This document shows, piece after piece, positions 15,185 to 23,829 of a stretch of DNA of 40,015 nucleotides. The stretch is from assembly GCA_022340585.1 (NCBI GenBank), contig JAJDNS010000039.1, positions 1 to 40,015 on the forward strand. The letters run 5' to 3'. Made by a program: the position numbers and the translations under genes. The DNA is from Acidobacteriota bacterium (lineage in GTDB: Bacteria > Acidobacteriota > Vicinamibacteria > Fen-336). The first letter of the stretch is position 1. Each line of letters starts with the position of its first letter. Below the pieces are notes generated by a model. It worked only from the letters and a program-made list of their open reading frames with translations, did no database searches and was not told the DNA's origin.

Positions 15185-15682
15185 ATGACCGCCGTCGACT
15201 ACGTCTTCTGGGTGTTCGCGATCCTCACCGTCGGCTCGGCCGCCGTCGTGGTCTCGGCCCGGAGCCTCATCTACAGTGCCTTCGCCCTGCTGTTCACCTT
15301 CTTCGGAGTGGCCGGGCTCTACGTGCTCCTGGGGGCGGACTTCCTGGCCGCGGCCCAGCTGCTGATCTACGTGGGCGGCATCCTGGTGCTGCTGCTCTTC
15401 GGGGTGATGCTCACCCACAAGATCTACGACCTGAACCTGAGGACCGAGAAGACCCAGCTGCTGCCCGGCCTCATCATCGCGACCGGCCTCTTCATCATCG
15501 TCGCGGCGGTGGCGTTCAAGACCCAGTGGCCACAGGCGGCGCGCCTGCCGGCGCCCACGACCCACGAGATCGGACGGATGTTCCTCGGCGAGTATCTCCT
15601 CGCCTTCGAGGCCGCCTCCGTGCTCCTCCTCGTGGCCCTCATCGGGGCGGCGATGATCGTCCGCCGGAAGAAGGACGCATGA
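15185..15682 (+). CDS. nuoJ: NADH-quinone oxidoreductase subunit J
   Basis: A 165-residue integral membrane subunit of complex I with five predicted helices. Helix 3 carries the conserved AAAQLLIYVGGILVLLLFGVM segment, which includes the pi-bulge region involved in coupling. The ATG at 15185 lies 5 bp after the nuoI stop. The stop overlaps the nuoK start (ATGA at 15679-15682). Confidence 0.95.
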   Translation: MTAVDYVFWVFAILTVGSAAVVVSARSLIYSAFALLFTFFGVAGLYVLLGADFLAAAQLLIYVGGILVLLLFGVMLTHKIYDLNLRTEKTQLLPGLIIATGLFIIVAAVAFKTQWPQAARLPAPTTHEIGRMFLGEYLLAFEAASVLLLVALIGAAMIVRRKKDA

Positions 15683-15987
15683 CCACCGGCCTGGAGCACT
15701 ACCTGCTCGTCTCCGGGGCCCTCCTCTCCCTGGGCATCCTGGGCCTTCTCACCCGGCGCAACGCGGTGAACGTGCTCATGAGCATCGAGCTGATCCTCAA
15801 CTCCGCCAACATCAACCTGGTCGCCTTCTCCCGCTACGGGGCCGGGAACGTGAACGGGCAGGTCTTCGCGGTGTTCGTGATAGTGGTGGCGGCGGCGGAG
15901 GTGGCGGTGGCGCTGGCCATCGTCCTCACCATGTACCGCCTGCGCCGCACCCCGAACCTCGACGACGCCGACATCCTCAAGGGCTAG
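15679..15987 (+). CDS. nuoK: NADH-quinone oxidoreductase subunit K
   Basis: A 102-residue subunit with three transmembrane helices, the usual size. The two membrane glutamates needed for proton transfer are present: one in LMSIELILN (helix 2) and one in AAAEVAVAL (helix 3). The usual following genes nuoL and nuoM are missing; nuoN begins 9 bp after this stop. Confidence 0.96.
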   Translation: MTTGLEHYLLVSGALLSLGILGLLTRRNAVNVLMSIELILNSANINLVAFSRYGAGNVNGQVFAVFVIVVAAAEVAVALAIVLTMYRLRRTPNLDDADILKG

Positions 15988-15996
15988 CAAACGACC

Positions 15997-17493
15997 ATGG
16001 AAGAAGTGCTGCGCAGCCTCGCCCTGTTCCGACCGGAGACGGCCCTCACCATCGGCCTCCTCCTGGTGGTGGTCGCCGACTCGATCGGCGGCACCTGGCG
16101 CAACGCGGCCGTGCGCGTCCTGAGCCTGGCGAGCCTGGTGGCCGCCCTCGGTTTCGCCGCGCAGCTCCAGGCGGCGGGGGCAGAGGGGTCGCTCTTCTCG
16201 GGCATGATCGTCGTCGACCCCCTGGGGACCTTCTTCAAGATCATCCTGATCCTGGCGTCGCTTCTGGTGGTGGCGGTCTTCAGCTTCCGGAACTCCCGCG
16301 AGCTGCACGGCCTGGGCCAGGGCGAGTTCCACGCGCTGATCCTGGGGCTGACGCTGTCGAACCTGCTCCTCGCCGCGGCAAACGACCTCGTCATGCTGTA
16401 CCTGTCCCTGGAGATGGTCTCCATCACGTCCTACGTGATGGTGGCCTACCTCAAGGGCGACCGGATGTCGAACGAGGCGTCGCTCAAGTACCTGCTGTTC
16501 GGGGCGGCGTCGACCGGGGCCATGGTCTACGGCCTGTCGCTCCTCTACGGGCTCACCGGGACGACCTCACTCCCCCAGGTCCGCGACGTCCTGTCGACCG
16601 GCATCCCCGGCGACCAGCTCGGCCTCTTCGTGGCCACCCTCCTGATCGTGGCCGGCTTCGGGTTCAAGATCGCGGCGGTGCCCTTCCACTTCTGGTGCCC
16701 CGACGTGTACCAGGGCGCGGCCACCCCGGTCACCGCGCTCCTCTCGGTGGCCCCCAAGGCCGCCGGCTTCGGGATCGTCCTCCGGTTCTTCTACGGCACG
16801 TACGCCCTGCCGGTGACCGGCGCCTGGGACCTCTCGGGGATCATGAGCTGGCAGGGGCTGCTCATCCTCCTGTCCGTGCTCACGATGACGCTGGGGAACA
16901 TCGCCGCCCTCACCCAGAACGACATGAAGCGGCTCCTCGCCTACTCCTCGATCGCCCACGCGGGGTACATCCTCATGGGCGTGGTCGCGCTCAGCGACGC
17001 CGGCGCCCGGAGCCTGCTCATCTACCTGCTCGCGTACCTCTTCATGAACCTCGGGGCCTTCCTGGTGGTCACGCTGGTGCACCTGCACGACGGCACCTTC
17101 GACCTGCGCGACTACCCCGGTCTCTACCGGCGGGCTCCCCTCCTGACGCTGGCCATGGGCTTCTTCATGCTGTCGCTGGTGGGGATCCCCCCGCTGGTGG
17201 GCTTCCTCGGGAAGCTCTACGTGTTCGGCGCGGTCATCAACATGGGGCCCGGGTACTACTGGTACGCCACGGTGGGAGCGCTGAACGCGGCGATCGCGGG
17301 GTTCTACTACCTGCGGGTCCTGAAGGTGATGATCATCGACGAGGGGAACGAGGACAAGCCTCCGCTGGAGCTGGCCTTCGCGGACCGGGCCTGGCTCGTT
17401 CTCTTCGCCGCCGCCAATCTCCTGCCCCTGCTCGTCTGGAGCCGCATAGACGAGTGGGCGAAGGGAGCCCTCACGCTCTACGCCGGGCGGTAG
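15997..17493 (+). CDS. nuoN: NADH-quinone oxidoreductase subunit N
   Basis: A 498-residue antiporter-like proton-pumping subunit with about 14 helices. The key residues lie in LEMVSITSYVMVAY (Glu), LKYLLFGAASTGAMVYG (Lys), FKIAAVPFHFWCPDVYQGA (Lys) and TQNDMKRLLAYSSIAHAGY (Lys). This pattern is NuoN rather than NuoL or NuoM: it is shorter than NuoL and has no long lateral helix. It closes the operon and converges on a leftward gene whose stop is only 3 bp away, leaving no room for a separate terminator. Confidence 0.95.
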   Translation: MEEVLRSLALFRPETALTIGLLLVVVADSIGGTWRNAAVRVLSLASLVAALGFAAQLQAAGAEGSLFSGMIVVDPLGTFFKIILILASLLVVAVFSFRNSRELHGLGQGEFHALILGLTLSNLLLAAANDLVMLYLSLEMVSITSYVMVAYLKGDRMSNEASLKYLLFGAASTGAMVYGLSLLYGLTGTTSLPQVRDVLSTGIPGDQLGLFVATLLIVAGFGFKIAAVPFHFWCPDVYQGAATPVTALLSVAPKAAGFGIVLRFFYGTYALPVTGAWDLSGIMSWQGLLILLSVLTMTLGNIAALTQNDMKRLLAYSSIAHAGYILMGVVALSDAGARSLLIYLLAYLFMNLGAFLVVTLVHLHDGTFDLRDYPGLYRRAPLLTLAMGFFMLSLVGIPPLVGFLGKLYVFGAVINMGPGYYWYATVGALNAAIAGFYYLRVLKVMIIDEGNEDKPPLELAFADRAWLVLFAAANLLPLLVWSRIDEWAKGALTLYAGR

Positions 17494-17496
17494 GGC

Positions 17497-18063
17497 CTAC
17501 TCCCGGGCCCAGCCCGCGGGGAGGCCGGTGCGGCGGAACTCCTCCTGCAGATCGGCCAGCGCTCGCTTCGCCTGGCGGTACTCCTCGGTCTCCACGAATT
17601 CCTTGATCCGCACCTGGACGGGGATGCCGCTGCGGAACTCCGTCCGGACGACGTCCTGCCAGCAGCGGGCTTCGGCCTCGGCGACGTGGGCCCGGGCCTC
17701 GGCGAAGCGGGCCCTCCAGTCGCGCTCTGCGAGGGCACGCTCCTCGCGCTCACGGTCGAGCTCCGCGCGGACGGGGTCGACGGGCTCCATGGTGGGGTCG
17801 GACGACGGCGTGGTCTCCTCGTCGTCGTCGACGTCCGACGCCGCCTCGGTGTCACCGGGGTCGGGCGACGAGGGGAGATCGTCGTTCGTGAGGACCGGTG
17901 CCGGAGGAGTCTTCGTTCGCTGCCGTCGCTCCTTCTCGCGGGCGGCCGCGGAGCCCAGGCCCTGGCCGGCAGCCGGAGCCGAGACACCGAAGGCCAGGGC
18001 CAGGAGGACCGCGCCCACGAGGACGAGGGAGTGCGGGGCCGGGCGAGGCCGGCAGCGGCTCAT
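17497..18063 (-). CDS. exported coiled-coil protein of unknown function
   Basis: A 188-residue protein. A signal peptide runs to about residue 33 (APAAG-QG). It is followed by GSAAAREKERRQRTK, a motif common in small exported acidobacterial proteins, then an acidic Asp/Glu/Ser-rich linker (about 58-92) and a charged helical stretch likely to form a coiled coil (about 95-180). The single cysteine in the mature part, near 132, is preceded by AEAEAR. The start overlaps the upstream gene's stop (ATGA at 18060-18063), so the two are co-translated. Function unknown. Confidence 0.75.
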   Translation of the reverse strand: MSRCRPRPAPHSLVLVGAVLLALAFGVSAPAAGQGLGSAAAREKERRQRTKTPPAPVLTNDDLPSSPDPGDTEAASDVDDDEETTPSSDPTMEPVDPVRAELDREREERALAERDWRARFAEARAHVAEAEARCWQDVVRTEFRSGIPVQVRIKEFVETEEYRQAKRALADLQEEFRRTGLPAGWARE

Positions 18064-19751
18064 CCGTCCAGCTCCAGCGAGTCCGACCAGAAGCGCCGGC
18101 AGCGGGCGACGGTCAGGATGGCCTTCTCGGTGAAGGTGCGGGGGTCGGCGAACTCGGCGAGGGCCTCGTCCTGACGATGGACGTACTCGCCGAAGGAGGC
18201 GAGCACCAGCCAGGGATCGTGCTCGTCGAGGAGACGCTCGCGCAGCCAGGCGTGCGCGCCCGGCTGCGGCTCGTAGCGGGGGGAGACGAGCTCGTCGAGG
18301 ACCCTCCGGAGGAGCGGGTCGAGGGCGTAGACGTCCTGGGGTCGATACACGGCCCCGTCTCGCCAGGCCCGGGCCTCGAGAGGGCCGAGGCCAAAGAGAA
18401 ACAGGTTCTCGCTCCCGACCGCATCCTCGAGCTCACGGACGGTTCCATCCCGCGTGCCCAGGGTGACCGCCCCATTGAGGGCGAGGCCGAGGGCCCGGGC
18501 GCCCGCGGCGCCGGAGCCGGCGGTGCCGGACTGGTTCGACAGGTCCGCCCCGGCGACGAGCGTCCGGACGTCCGACTCGGTGCACTCGGGCAGGACGGCC
18601 ACGCGCAGGACCGAGTGAGCGCTCGCGTCCCGGTTGATGGCGTCGGCCACCGCGCGGGCGACGGCCAGGATTCGATCGGTCTCCGGTCCGGCGGCACCCG
18701 CGTCCCGGGCGATGACGACGGTCCTGGACGCGGGGGGGGTCCAGCCTCCGGCCGTGACCCGGAGGTGCTCCCGCACGAGTCCGAGGAGGACCAGCGGCGT
18801 GCGCTCGCACCCGCGCAGGGCCCCCAGCTTGACGTCGACCAGGGCCTCCGGATCCATCTCCACGCCCGCGCGCTCGCGGAGGAGGGCGGCCAGGCGCAGG
18901 CGGTTGGAGCGCCGTGCCTTGCGGAACGCCCCGCGGAACGCGGGCTCGTAGGCCAGGGTTTCGAGGCCGTCGAGCACCTCGGGGTCCTCGGGCCAGCGGC
19001 TTCCGAGGGCCAGCGTGAGGACGGTGCTCAAGGAGGGATTCGCCTGGCGCAGCCAGCGGCGGGGGCTCACCGGCGTGGGCCGCGCCCGGAGAGCGTCGCC
19101 GCAGCACTCGCTCAGGTCGGCGAGGATCTCGCTCGCCGGCCCCTCCCACGGGCGGGCAACGTCGGCCCGTGACGAGCCGAGGATCGCGAGGACCCCGAGG
19201 CGGAGACGCGTGGCCTCCCCCTCGCGGAAGAGGGAGACCCGGCGCCGGCGGTCGACGTCGCCGGGCCACCGCGCCTCGACCCCGTCGAGGTGGCGGCGGT
19301 TGATCTCGTACAGGATCTCGAGGAGACGGGGGCACTCCTCCTGGAGGACGGCGGTGGACCAGAGCGGGCCGGGGTGGTCCCCGGGGCTGCCCAGCCGGGC
19401 CCGGATCGTCCCGCGCACGCGCTCCCAGGCCTCCTCCCAGCCCATCCCCCGCTCGTCCAGGAGCACCCTCATCATCTCGGGAACCACGAGCGCCGCGCGT
19501 CCGTCGGCGAGGAGGACGACGCCGTCATCGTCGAGCGCGCCGCGGACCGTCTCGATCGCGAGGCCGAGCTCCCGCCGCAGTCGCTCTCGGTCGCCCTCCT
19601 CGGTAGCGGAAAGGGCCGCGACGGAAGCCACGGTGTGGGCGAGCACGGTGTGTCCGCCGGAGTGGAGGGCGCTCGTCATCTCCGGCACACGGTCGGAGCC
19701 CACCTCGCCGGCGACGACGTGAACGGGGCGGGCGGCGGTCTCGCTGCTCAT
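18060..19751 (-). CDS. truncated glycogen phosphorylase-like protein lacking the PLP lysine
   Basis: A 563-residue protein; glycogen phosphorylases are about 800-850. Recognisable blocks are ALVVPEMMRVLLDERGMGWEEAW (87-109 region), LLEILYEINRRHLD, PVSPRRWLRQANPSLS (228-242), the DLSNQSGTAG segment (403-412), LALNGAVTLGTRDG and a C-terminal DPWLVLASFGEYV. The N-terminal third of the family is absent; ppa, divergent at 19809, leaves no room for it. The canonical GNMKFALNGA, whose Lys binds pyridoxal phosphate, reads ALGLALNGA with Gly422 at that place. The VKRIHEYKRQ phosphate loop is also lost (VKLGALRGCER, 308-318), as is NDTHP. It should therefore not be a phosphorylase. It may be a glucan-binding or regulatory paralogue. 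The start at 19751 lacks a good ribosome site and is uncertain. Confidence 0.8.
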   Translation of the reverse strand: MSSETAARPVHVVAGEVGSDRVPEMTSALHSGGHTVLAHTVASVAALSATEEGDRERLRRELGLAIETVRGALDDDGVVLLADGRAALVVPEMMRVLLDERGMGWEEAWERVRGTIRARLGSPGDHPGPLWSTAVLQEECPRLLEILYEINRRHLDGVEARWPGDVDRRRRVSLFREGEATRLRLGVLAILGSSRADVARPWEGPASEILADLSECCGDALRARPTPVSPRRWLRQANPSLSTVLTLALGSRWPEDPEVLDGLETLAYEPAFRGAFRKARRSNRLRLAALLRERAGVEMDPEALVDVKLGALRGCERTPLVLLGLVREHLRVTAGGWTPPASRTVVIARDAGAAGPETDRILAVARAVADAINRDASAHSVLRVAVLPECTESDVRTLVAGADLSNQSGTAGSGAAGARALGLALNGAVTLGTRDGTVRELEDAVGSENLFLFGLGPLEARAWRDGAVYRPQDVYALDPLLRRVLDELVSPRYEPQPGAHAWLRERLLDEHDPWLVLASFGEYVHRQDEALAEFADPRTFTEKAILTVARCRRFWSDSLELDG

Positions 19752-19796
19752 CACTTCATTGTCGCCCACCCGACCCCTTCCGCGGGAGTCCCGCGT

Positions 19797-19802
19797 TATA
19801 GT
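19797..19802 (+). promoter_or_regulatory. -10 element of a leaderless ppa transcript
   Basis: TATAGT ends 6 bp before the ppa ATG at 19809, which would place transcription initiation at or within a base or two of the start codon. No Shine-Dalgarno sequence precedes the ATG. A 6-3-6 palindrome, CGCGGG-AGT-CCCGCG (19781-19795), sits directly upstream and could be an operator. No good -35 is visible. Confidence 0.45.
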
Positions 19803-19808
19803 GCGCTG

Positions 19809-20483
19809 ATGCGCGACGAGACCGTCCGCCAGGCGCTCGACCTGCTCTCCAAGTCCCACCCCTGGCACGGTGTCGACCTCGGCCCGAAGGCCCCGGAACG
19901 GGTCACGGTCTACGTGGAGATCGTGCCCACCGACACGGTCAAGTATGAGCTCGACAAGGAGTCGGGGATCCTCAAGGTGGACCGCCCCCAGCTCTTCTCG
20001 AACGTGTGTCCCAGCCCGTACGGCTTGATGCCCCGGACGCTGTGCGCGGAGGCGGTGGCCGCGTTCGCCCAGGAGCGCTCGGGGAGGGCCGGCCTCGTGG
20101 GCGACGACGACCCACTCGACGTCCTCGTCCTGACCGAGAAGCCGCTCACCCACGGCAACATCCTGGTCCAGGCCATCCCCATCGGGGGCCTGGGTCTCCT
20201 CGACGGGAACGAGGCGGACGACAAGATCGTGGCCGTCCTCGCCGGCGACGCCGTCTTCACCGGGGTCGAGGACATCTCTCACCTTCCTGCCCTCCTCGTC
20301 GATCGGCTGAAGCACTACTTCCTCACCTACAAGCAGGCCCCCGAGGATCCGCGACCGGCCTGCGAGCTGACCCGCGTCTACGGCAAGGACGAGGCCTTCG
20401 AGGTGATCCGTCGCAGCCAGGCGGACTACGAGGCCCGCTTCGGGGCCTTCCACCGCGCCCTGACCCGCGGGGACGAGAAGTGA
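19809..20483 (+). CDS. ppa: inorganic pyrophosphatase (family I)
   Basis: A 224-residue soluble enzyme that hydrolyses pyrophosphate to phosphate and so pulls biosynthetic reactions, including nucleotide-sugar formation, forward. The family I signature DDDPLD (99-104) supplies the metal-binding aspartates; YGLMPRT (71-77) and KYELDKESG (45-53) are the matching upstream blocks. It is longer than the 175-residue E. coli enzyme, with insertions before the signature and at the C-terminus. The start is fixed by a -10 box just upstream. Its stop overlaps the GTG of the dehydratase gene by 3 bp, so it is co-expressed with sugar-nucleotide genes. Confidence 0.94.
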   Translation: MRDETVRQALDLLSKSHPWHGVDLGPKAPERVTVYVEIVPTDTVKYELDKESGILKVDRPQLFSNVCPSPYGLMPRTLCAEAVAAFAQERSGRAGLVGDDDPLDVLVLTEKPLTHGNILVQAIPIGGLGLLDGNEADDKIVAVLAGDAVFTGVEDISHLPALLVDRLKHYFLTYKQAPEDPRPACELTRVYGKDEAFEVIRRSQADYEARFGAFHRALTRGDEK

Positions 20484-21565
20484 GCACGACGGTCGTCACC
20501 GGCGGGGCGGGCTTCATCGGCTGCAACTTCGTCCGCCACCTCCTCGAGCACACCGAGGAGCGGGTCGTGGTCGTGGACAAGCTCACCTACGCCGGCCACG
20601 CCGAGAGCCTGGCCGACGTGGCCGAGCACCCACGGTACGCCTTCGTGCGGGCCGACATCGCGGACCGGGACTCCGTCCGGACGCTGTTCCGGGAGCACTC
20701 CCCCGCCGCGGTCGTCAACTTCGCGGCGGAGACTCACGTGGACCGCTCGATCGACGACGCGGCGGACTTCGTCCGGACCAACGTGGCCGGCACGTTCGAG
20801 CTCCTGGAGGCGGCCCGCCTCCACCTGAGGGACAACCCGCCGGAAGCGGACCGCTTCCGCTTCCTCCACGTCTCCACGGACGAGGTCTATGGAACGCTGG
20901 GCCCGGAGGGGACCTTCTCGGAGACCACCCCCTACGCCCCGAACTCACCCTACGCCGCCTCCAAGGCCGGGGCCGACCACTTCGTGAGGGCCTGGCACGA
21001 GACCTACCGCCTCCCCGCCCTCGTCACGAACTGCTCGAACAACTACGGGCCCTACCAGTTCCCGGAGAAGCTGATCCCGCTGATGATCCTCAACGCCGTC
21101 GAGGGCAAGCCGCTCCCCATCTACGGAGACGGGGGCAACGTGCGGGACTGGCTGTACGTGGGGGACCACTGCGAGGGGATCCTGCGCGTCCTGCGCCAGG
21201 GCCAGCCCGGTGCGAAGTACAACATCGGCGGAGGCAACGAGCGGACGAACCTCCAGGTGGTCGACGCGCTGTGCGCCATCCTCGACCAGGAGCTCCCGCC
21301 GGGTGAGAACCCGGCCCTCTCCGCCCGGGGCCTCGCGTCACACGCCGAGCTCAAGACCTTCGTGCCCGACCGCCCCGGGCACGACCGCCGGTATGCCATC
21401 GACGCCACCAGGGTCCGGACGGAGCTGGGCTGGACACCCCGCCATGCCTTCGAGGACGGCCTCCGGGCCACCGTGCGCTGGTACCTGGTCCACCGCGACT
21501 GGTGCGCCGCCGTCCAGTCCGGGACCTACGAGCGCGAGCGGCTGGGGCTCGAGACCTCGTCGTGA
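20480..21565 (+). CDS. rfbB: dTDP-glucose 4,6-dehydratase
   Basis: A 361-residue extended short-chain dehydrogenase that converts dTDP-glucose to dTDP-4-keto-6-deoxyglucose, the second step of dTDP-rhamnose synthesis. The NAD-binding TGGAGFIG (7-14), the active-site Thr133-Asp134-Glu135 of VSTDEVYG, and Tyr158-x3-Lys162 are all present. The NCSNNYGPYQFPEKLIP stretch and GDGGNVRDWLYV confirm the RfbB family rather than other epimerases. The GTG at 20480 overlaps the ppa stop. The next gene encodes the following enzyme of the pathway; rfbA and rfbD are not in this window. Confidence 0.96.
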   Translation: MSTTVVTGGAGFIGCNFVRHLLEHTEERVVVVDKLTYAGHAESLADVAEHPRYAFVRADIADRDSVRTLFREHSPAAVVNFAAETHVDRSIDDAADFVRTNVAGTFELLEAARLHLRDNPPEADRFRFLHVSTDEVYGTLGPEGTFSETTPYAPNSPYAASKAGADHFVRAWHETYRLPALVTNCSNNYGPYQFPEKLIPLMILNAVEGKPLPIYGDGGNVRDWLYVGDHCEGILRVLRQGQPGAKYNIGGGNERTNLQVVDALCAILDQELPPGENPALSARGLASHAELKTFVPDRPGHDRRYAIDATRVRTELGWTPRHAFEDGLRATVRWYLVHRDWCAAVQSGTYERERLGLETSS

Positions 21566-21595
21566 GCCCGGGCTCGCGCCGACCGGGGCGGCTGC

Positions 21596-21601
21596 TATGA
21601 T
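21596..21601 (+). promoter_or_regulatory. -10 element just upstream of rfbC
   Basis: TATGAT (five of six to consensus) ends 9 bp before the rfbC ATG at 21611. The transcript would have a leader of only about 2-4 bases, and there is no Shine-Dalgarno sequence in the intervening CGGCGCCGC. rfbC may therefore have its own leaderless message in addition to read-through from rfbB. Confidence 0.4.
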
Positions 21602-21610
21602 CGGCGCCGC

Positions 21611-22165
21611 ATGAAGTTCACGCCCAAGGACATCGCCGACGTGATCCTGATCGAGCCGGACGTCCACCGCGACGCCCGCGGCTTCTTCCTCGAGACCTGG
21701 CACCAGCGCAAGTACGCGGAGGGCGGCGTCTCCGGTCCCTTCGTCCAGGACAACCACTCGCGCTCCGGGCGGGGGACGCTGCGAGGCCTCCACGCCCAGC
21801 TCCACCGCCCCCAGGGCAAGCTCGTCCGGGCCGTGGACGGGGAGGTCTTCGACGTCGCCGTCGACATCCGTCGAGGCTCGCCCACGTTCGGGAAGTGGGT
21901 GGGCGACCACCTCTCCGGGGAGAACCTCCGGCAGCTCTGGATCCCGCCGGGATTCGCCCACGGCTTCTGCGTCCTCTCCGAGGCCGTCCACCTCGAGTAC
22001 AAGTGCACCGACTTCTACGACGTCGCGGACGAGATCGCGATCGCCTGGAACGATCCCGAGATCGGGATCGAGTGGCCTCTCGACGGCCCAACCCTGTCCG
22101 CGAAGGACTCCGCCGCCCCCCGCCTCGCGGAGATCCTGGACCGGCTCCCCCCCTGGCGAGGTTGA
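21611..22165 (+). CDS. rfbC: dTDP-4-dehydrorhamnose 3,5-epimerase
   Basis: A 184-residue cupin-fold enzyme, third step of dTDP-L-rhamnose synthesis. [10 protein letters not shown] (21-30), GTLRGLHAQ with the catalytic His61, [21 protein letters not shown], and YKCTDFYD with the conserved Tyr130 match RfbC along its whole length. The usual RGLHYQ is RGLHAQ here. The gene follows rfbB by 45 bp. Rhamnose would go to O-antigen or exopolysaccharide. Confidence 0.95.
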   Translation: MKFTPKDIADVILIEPDVHRDARGFFLETWHQRKYAEGGVSGPFVQDNHSRSGRGTLRGLHAQLHRPQGKLVRAVDGEVFDVAVDIRRGSPTFGKWVGDHLSGENLRQLWIPPGFAHGFCVLSEAVHLEYKCTDFYDVADEIAIAWNDPEIGIEWPLDGPTLSAKDSAAPRLAEILDRLPPWRG

Positions 22166-22267
22166 CGGCGGGGAGGGCCGGCCGCTGATCGACGCGGGCG
22201 GGCCCGCCGATCCAGTCGTGTAACGACAGGCAGGCGTTCCTTCTCTCCCCAGCGAAGGGAGGCCAGC

Positions 22268-23821
22268 GTGCCTTCGAACCGAACCGGCGGACTCGTTGCC
22301 CGCGGTCTCGCGACCGTGGGACTGGTAGCGATCCTGGGCGGATGCGCCCACCGCGTGCTGAGCCCCGAGCTGCACCCGGCCGGCGAGGTCCCGGTCACCC
22401 CCGTCGACCTCCACGTCCTCAAGGTCCACATGGAATCGGGTGAGCTGTACGTCCTCGACTCCTGGCATGTGGACGACGAGGGCGACCGGCTCGAGGGGCA
22501 CGGGGTCCTCTACGCGATCGGGCGCGAGGAGCTGTCCCGGGGACCCGTCTCGATCGACATGCGGGAGGTGGCGCTGTTCGAGACGAACCGTCCGGAAACC
22601 GTCCGGGAGGGTGGGTCCGGACTCCTCGCCTTCATGACCACGGTGACGGGCGCCGTCTCCGTCTATTGCCTGGCAAACCCGAAGTCCTGCTTCGGCTCCT
22701 GCCCCACCTTCTACGTGGAAGGCGGCGATCCGGACCACCCGGCGGCGGAGGGGTTCTCCGCCTCGTTCGCCCGCGCCCTCGAGAGCCGCGACGTCGACGC
22801 CCTGCCCGGAGCACGCATCGCGAGCGGGCGGGTGGTCCTCACGATGCGCAACGAAGCCCTCGAGACCCACGCGATCCGCCGCGTGCGCCTCCTCGTCGCG
22901 CCGCGGGCCCCGGGCGCCCGGGTCCTGGCGGGAGTCGAGGGACTCTTCTATCCGGCCTGGCCCGCGGCGCCGGCCCGGGCCTGCCGGGCACCCGAGGGTG
23001 ACTGCCTCGGGGCGATTGCCGCCCCCGGGGGCGCCGAGCGCTACTCGACCGCGGACCCTCGCGACCTGGCCACCCGCGAGGCCGTGGAGGTCGATTTCGC
23101 GCCGGCCCGGGGCCAGCTCGGACTCGCCCTCTCCGCTCGCCAGACCCTCCTCAGCACTCACCTCTTTTACCGGACCCTCGGATACTTCGGGTCCCGGGCG
23201 GGCGAGCACCTCGCGACACTCGAGCGCGGCGGGCCCCCGCGCGCCGCTCGAGCGACGGGCATGGCGAGGCTGCTGGGTGGGATCGCCGCCGAGGTCGCCG
23301 AGGCCGGGGGCGAGTGGAGACCGATCGGGACATTCCAGGAGGCCGGGCCGATCGCCAGCGACGTCCAGGTCCTGCCGTTCGAGGGCCGCGGGCACGGCCC
23401 TCTGCGGGTCCGTCTGCGCATGGCGAAGGGCCTCTGGCGCCTCGACCACGTCGGGCTCGTGAGCCTGGGGGATCCGGTGGAGCCCCGGGCGGTCCTCCCG
23501 CGCGCCGTCGAGCGGGGTCTCCGGCCCGACCACCGGGCCCTCGACCTCCTCCGCCGGGAGGACGCCCACCTGGTGACCGTCCCCGGGGACGCGTACCGCC
23601 TCGTCTTCGAGGTTCCGGAGGGCGAGGTCGAGCTCTTCCTGGAGAGCGAGGGCTACTACTACGAGTGGATGCGGGAGGAGTGGCTGGCCGAGGAGGATGC
23701 CGCGATGGCCTCGCTCGTCCTGTCCAACCCCGCGGAGGCGCTCCGGCGGATGGCGGGCCCGTTCAAGCGGCACGAGCCCGAGATGGAGCGCGCCTTCTGG
23801 GCCAGCCGCTACCGCCGGTGA
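22268..23821 (+). CDS. large predicted lipoprotein of unknown function
   Basis: A 517-residue protein. The signal peptide ends in lipobox AILGGC (Cys26). The mature chain has an SCPTFYV motif (about 145-151, in CFGSCPTFYVEGG), several strand-rich blocks and a C-terminal acidic segment ending WASRYRR. The cluster of cysteines near 136-145 could form disulfides, in keeping with a location outside the cytoplasm. The GTG start is supported by GGGAGG five bases upstream. The next lipoprotein gene starts 8 bp after the stop and its ribosome site overlaps that stop, so the two are probably coupled. Family not recognised. Confidence 0.8.
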   Translation: MPSNRTGGLVARGLATVGLVAILGGCAHRVLSPELHPAGEVPVTPVDLHVLKVHMESGELYVLDSWHVDDEGDRLEGHGVLYAIGREELSRGPVSIDMREVALFETNRPETVREGGSGLLAFMTTVTGAVSVYCLANPKSCFGSCPTFYVEGGDPDHPAAEGFSASFARALESRDVDALPGARIASGRVVLTMRNEALETHAIRRVRLLVAPRAPGARVLAGVEGLFYPAWPAAPARACRAPEGDCLGAIAAPGGAERYSTADPRDLATREAVEVDFAPARGQLGLALSARQTLLSTHLFYRTLGYFGSRAGEHLATLERGGPPRAARATGMARLLGGIAAEVAEAGGEWRPIGTFQEAGPIASDVQVLPFEGRGHGPLRVRLRMAKGLWRLDHVGLVSLGDPVEPRAVLPRAVERGLRPDHRALDLLRREDAHLVTVPGDAYRLVFEVPEGEVELFLESEGYYYEWMREEWLAEEDAAMASLVLSNPAEALRRMAGPFKRHEPEMERAFWASRYRR

Positions 23822-23829
23822 GGTGAGTG

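Noticed and set aside
19809..22165. Complete dTDP-rhamnose operon
   Set aside because: Only rfbB and rfbC are present; rfbA and rfbD are not in the window.
22162..22210. TTGACG box and GGCGGGCCCGCC palindrome before the large lipoprotein gene
   Set aside because: No -10 at a usable distance, and such palindromes are expected by chance at this GC content.
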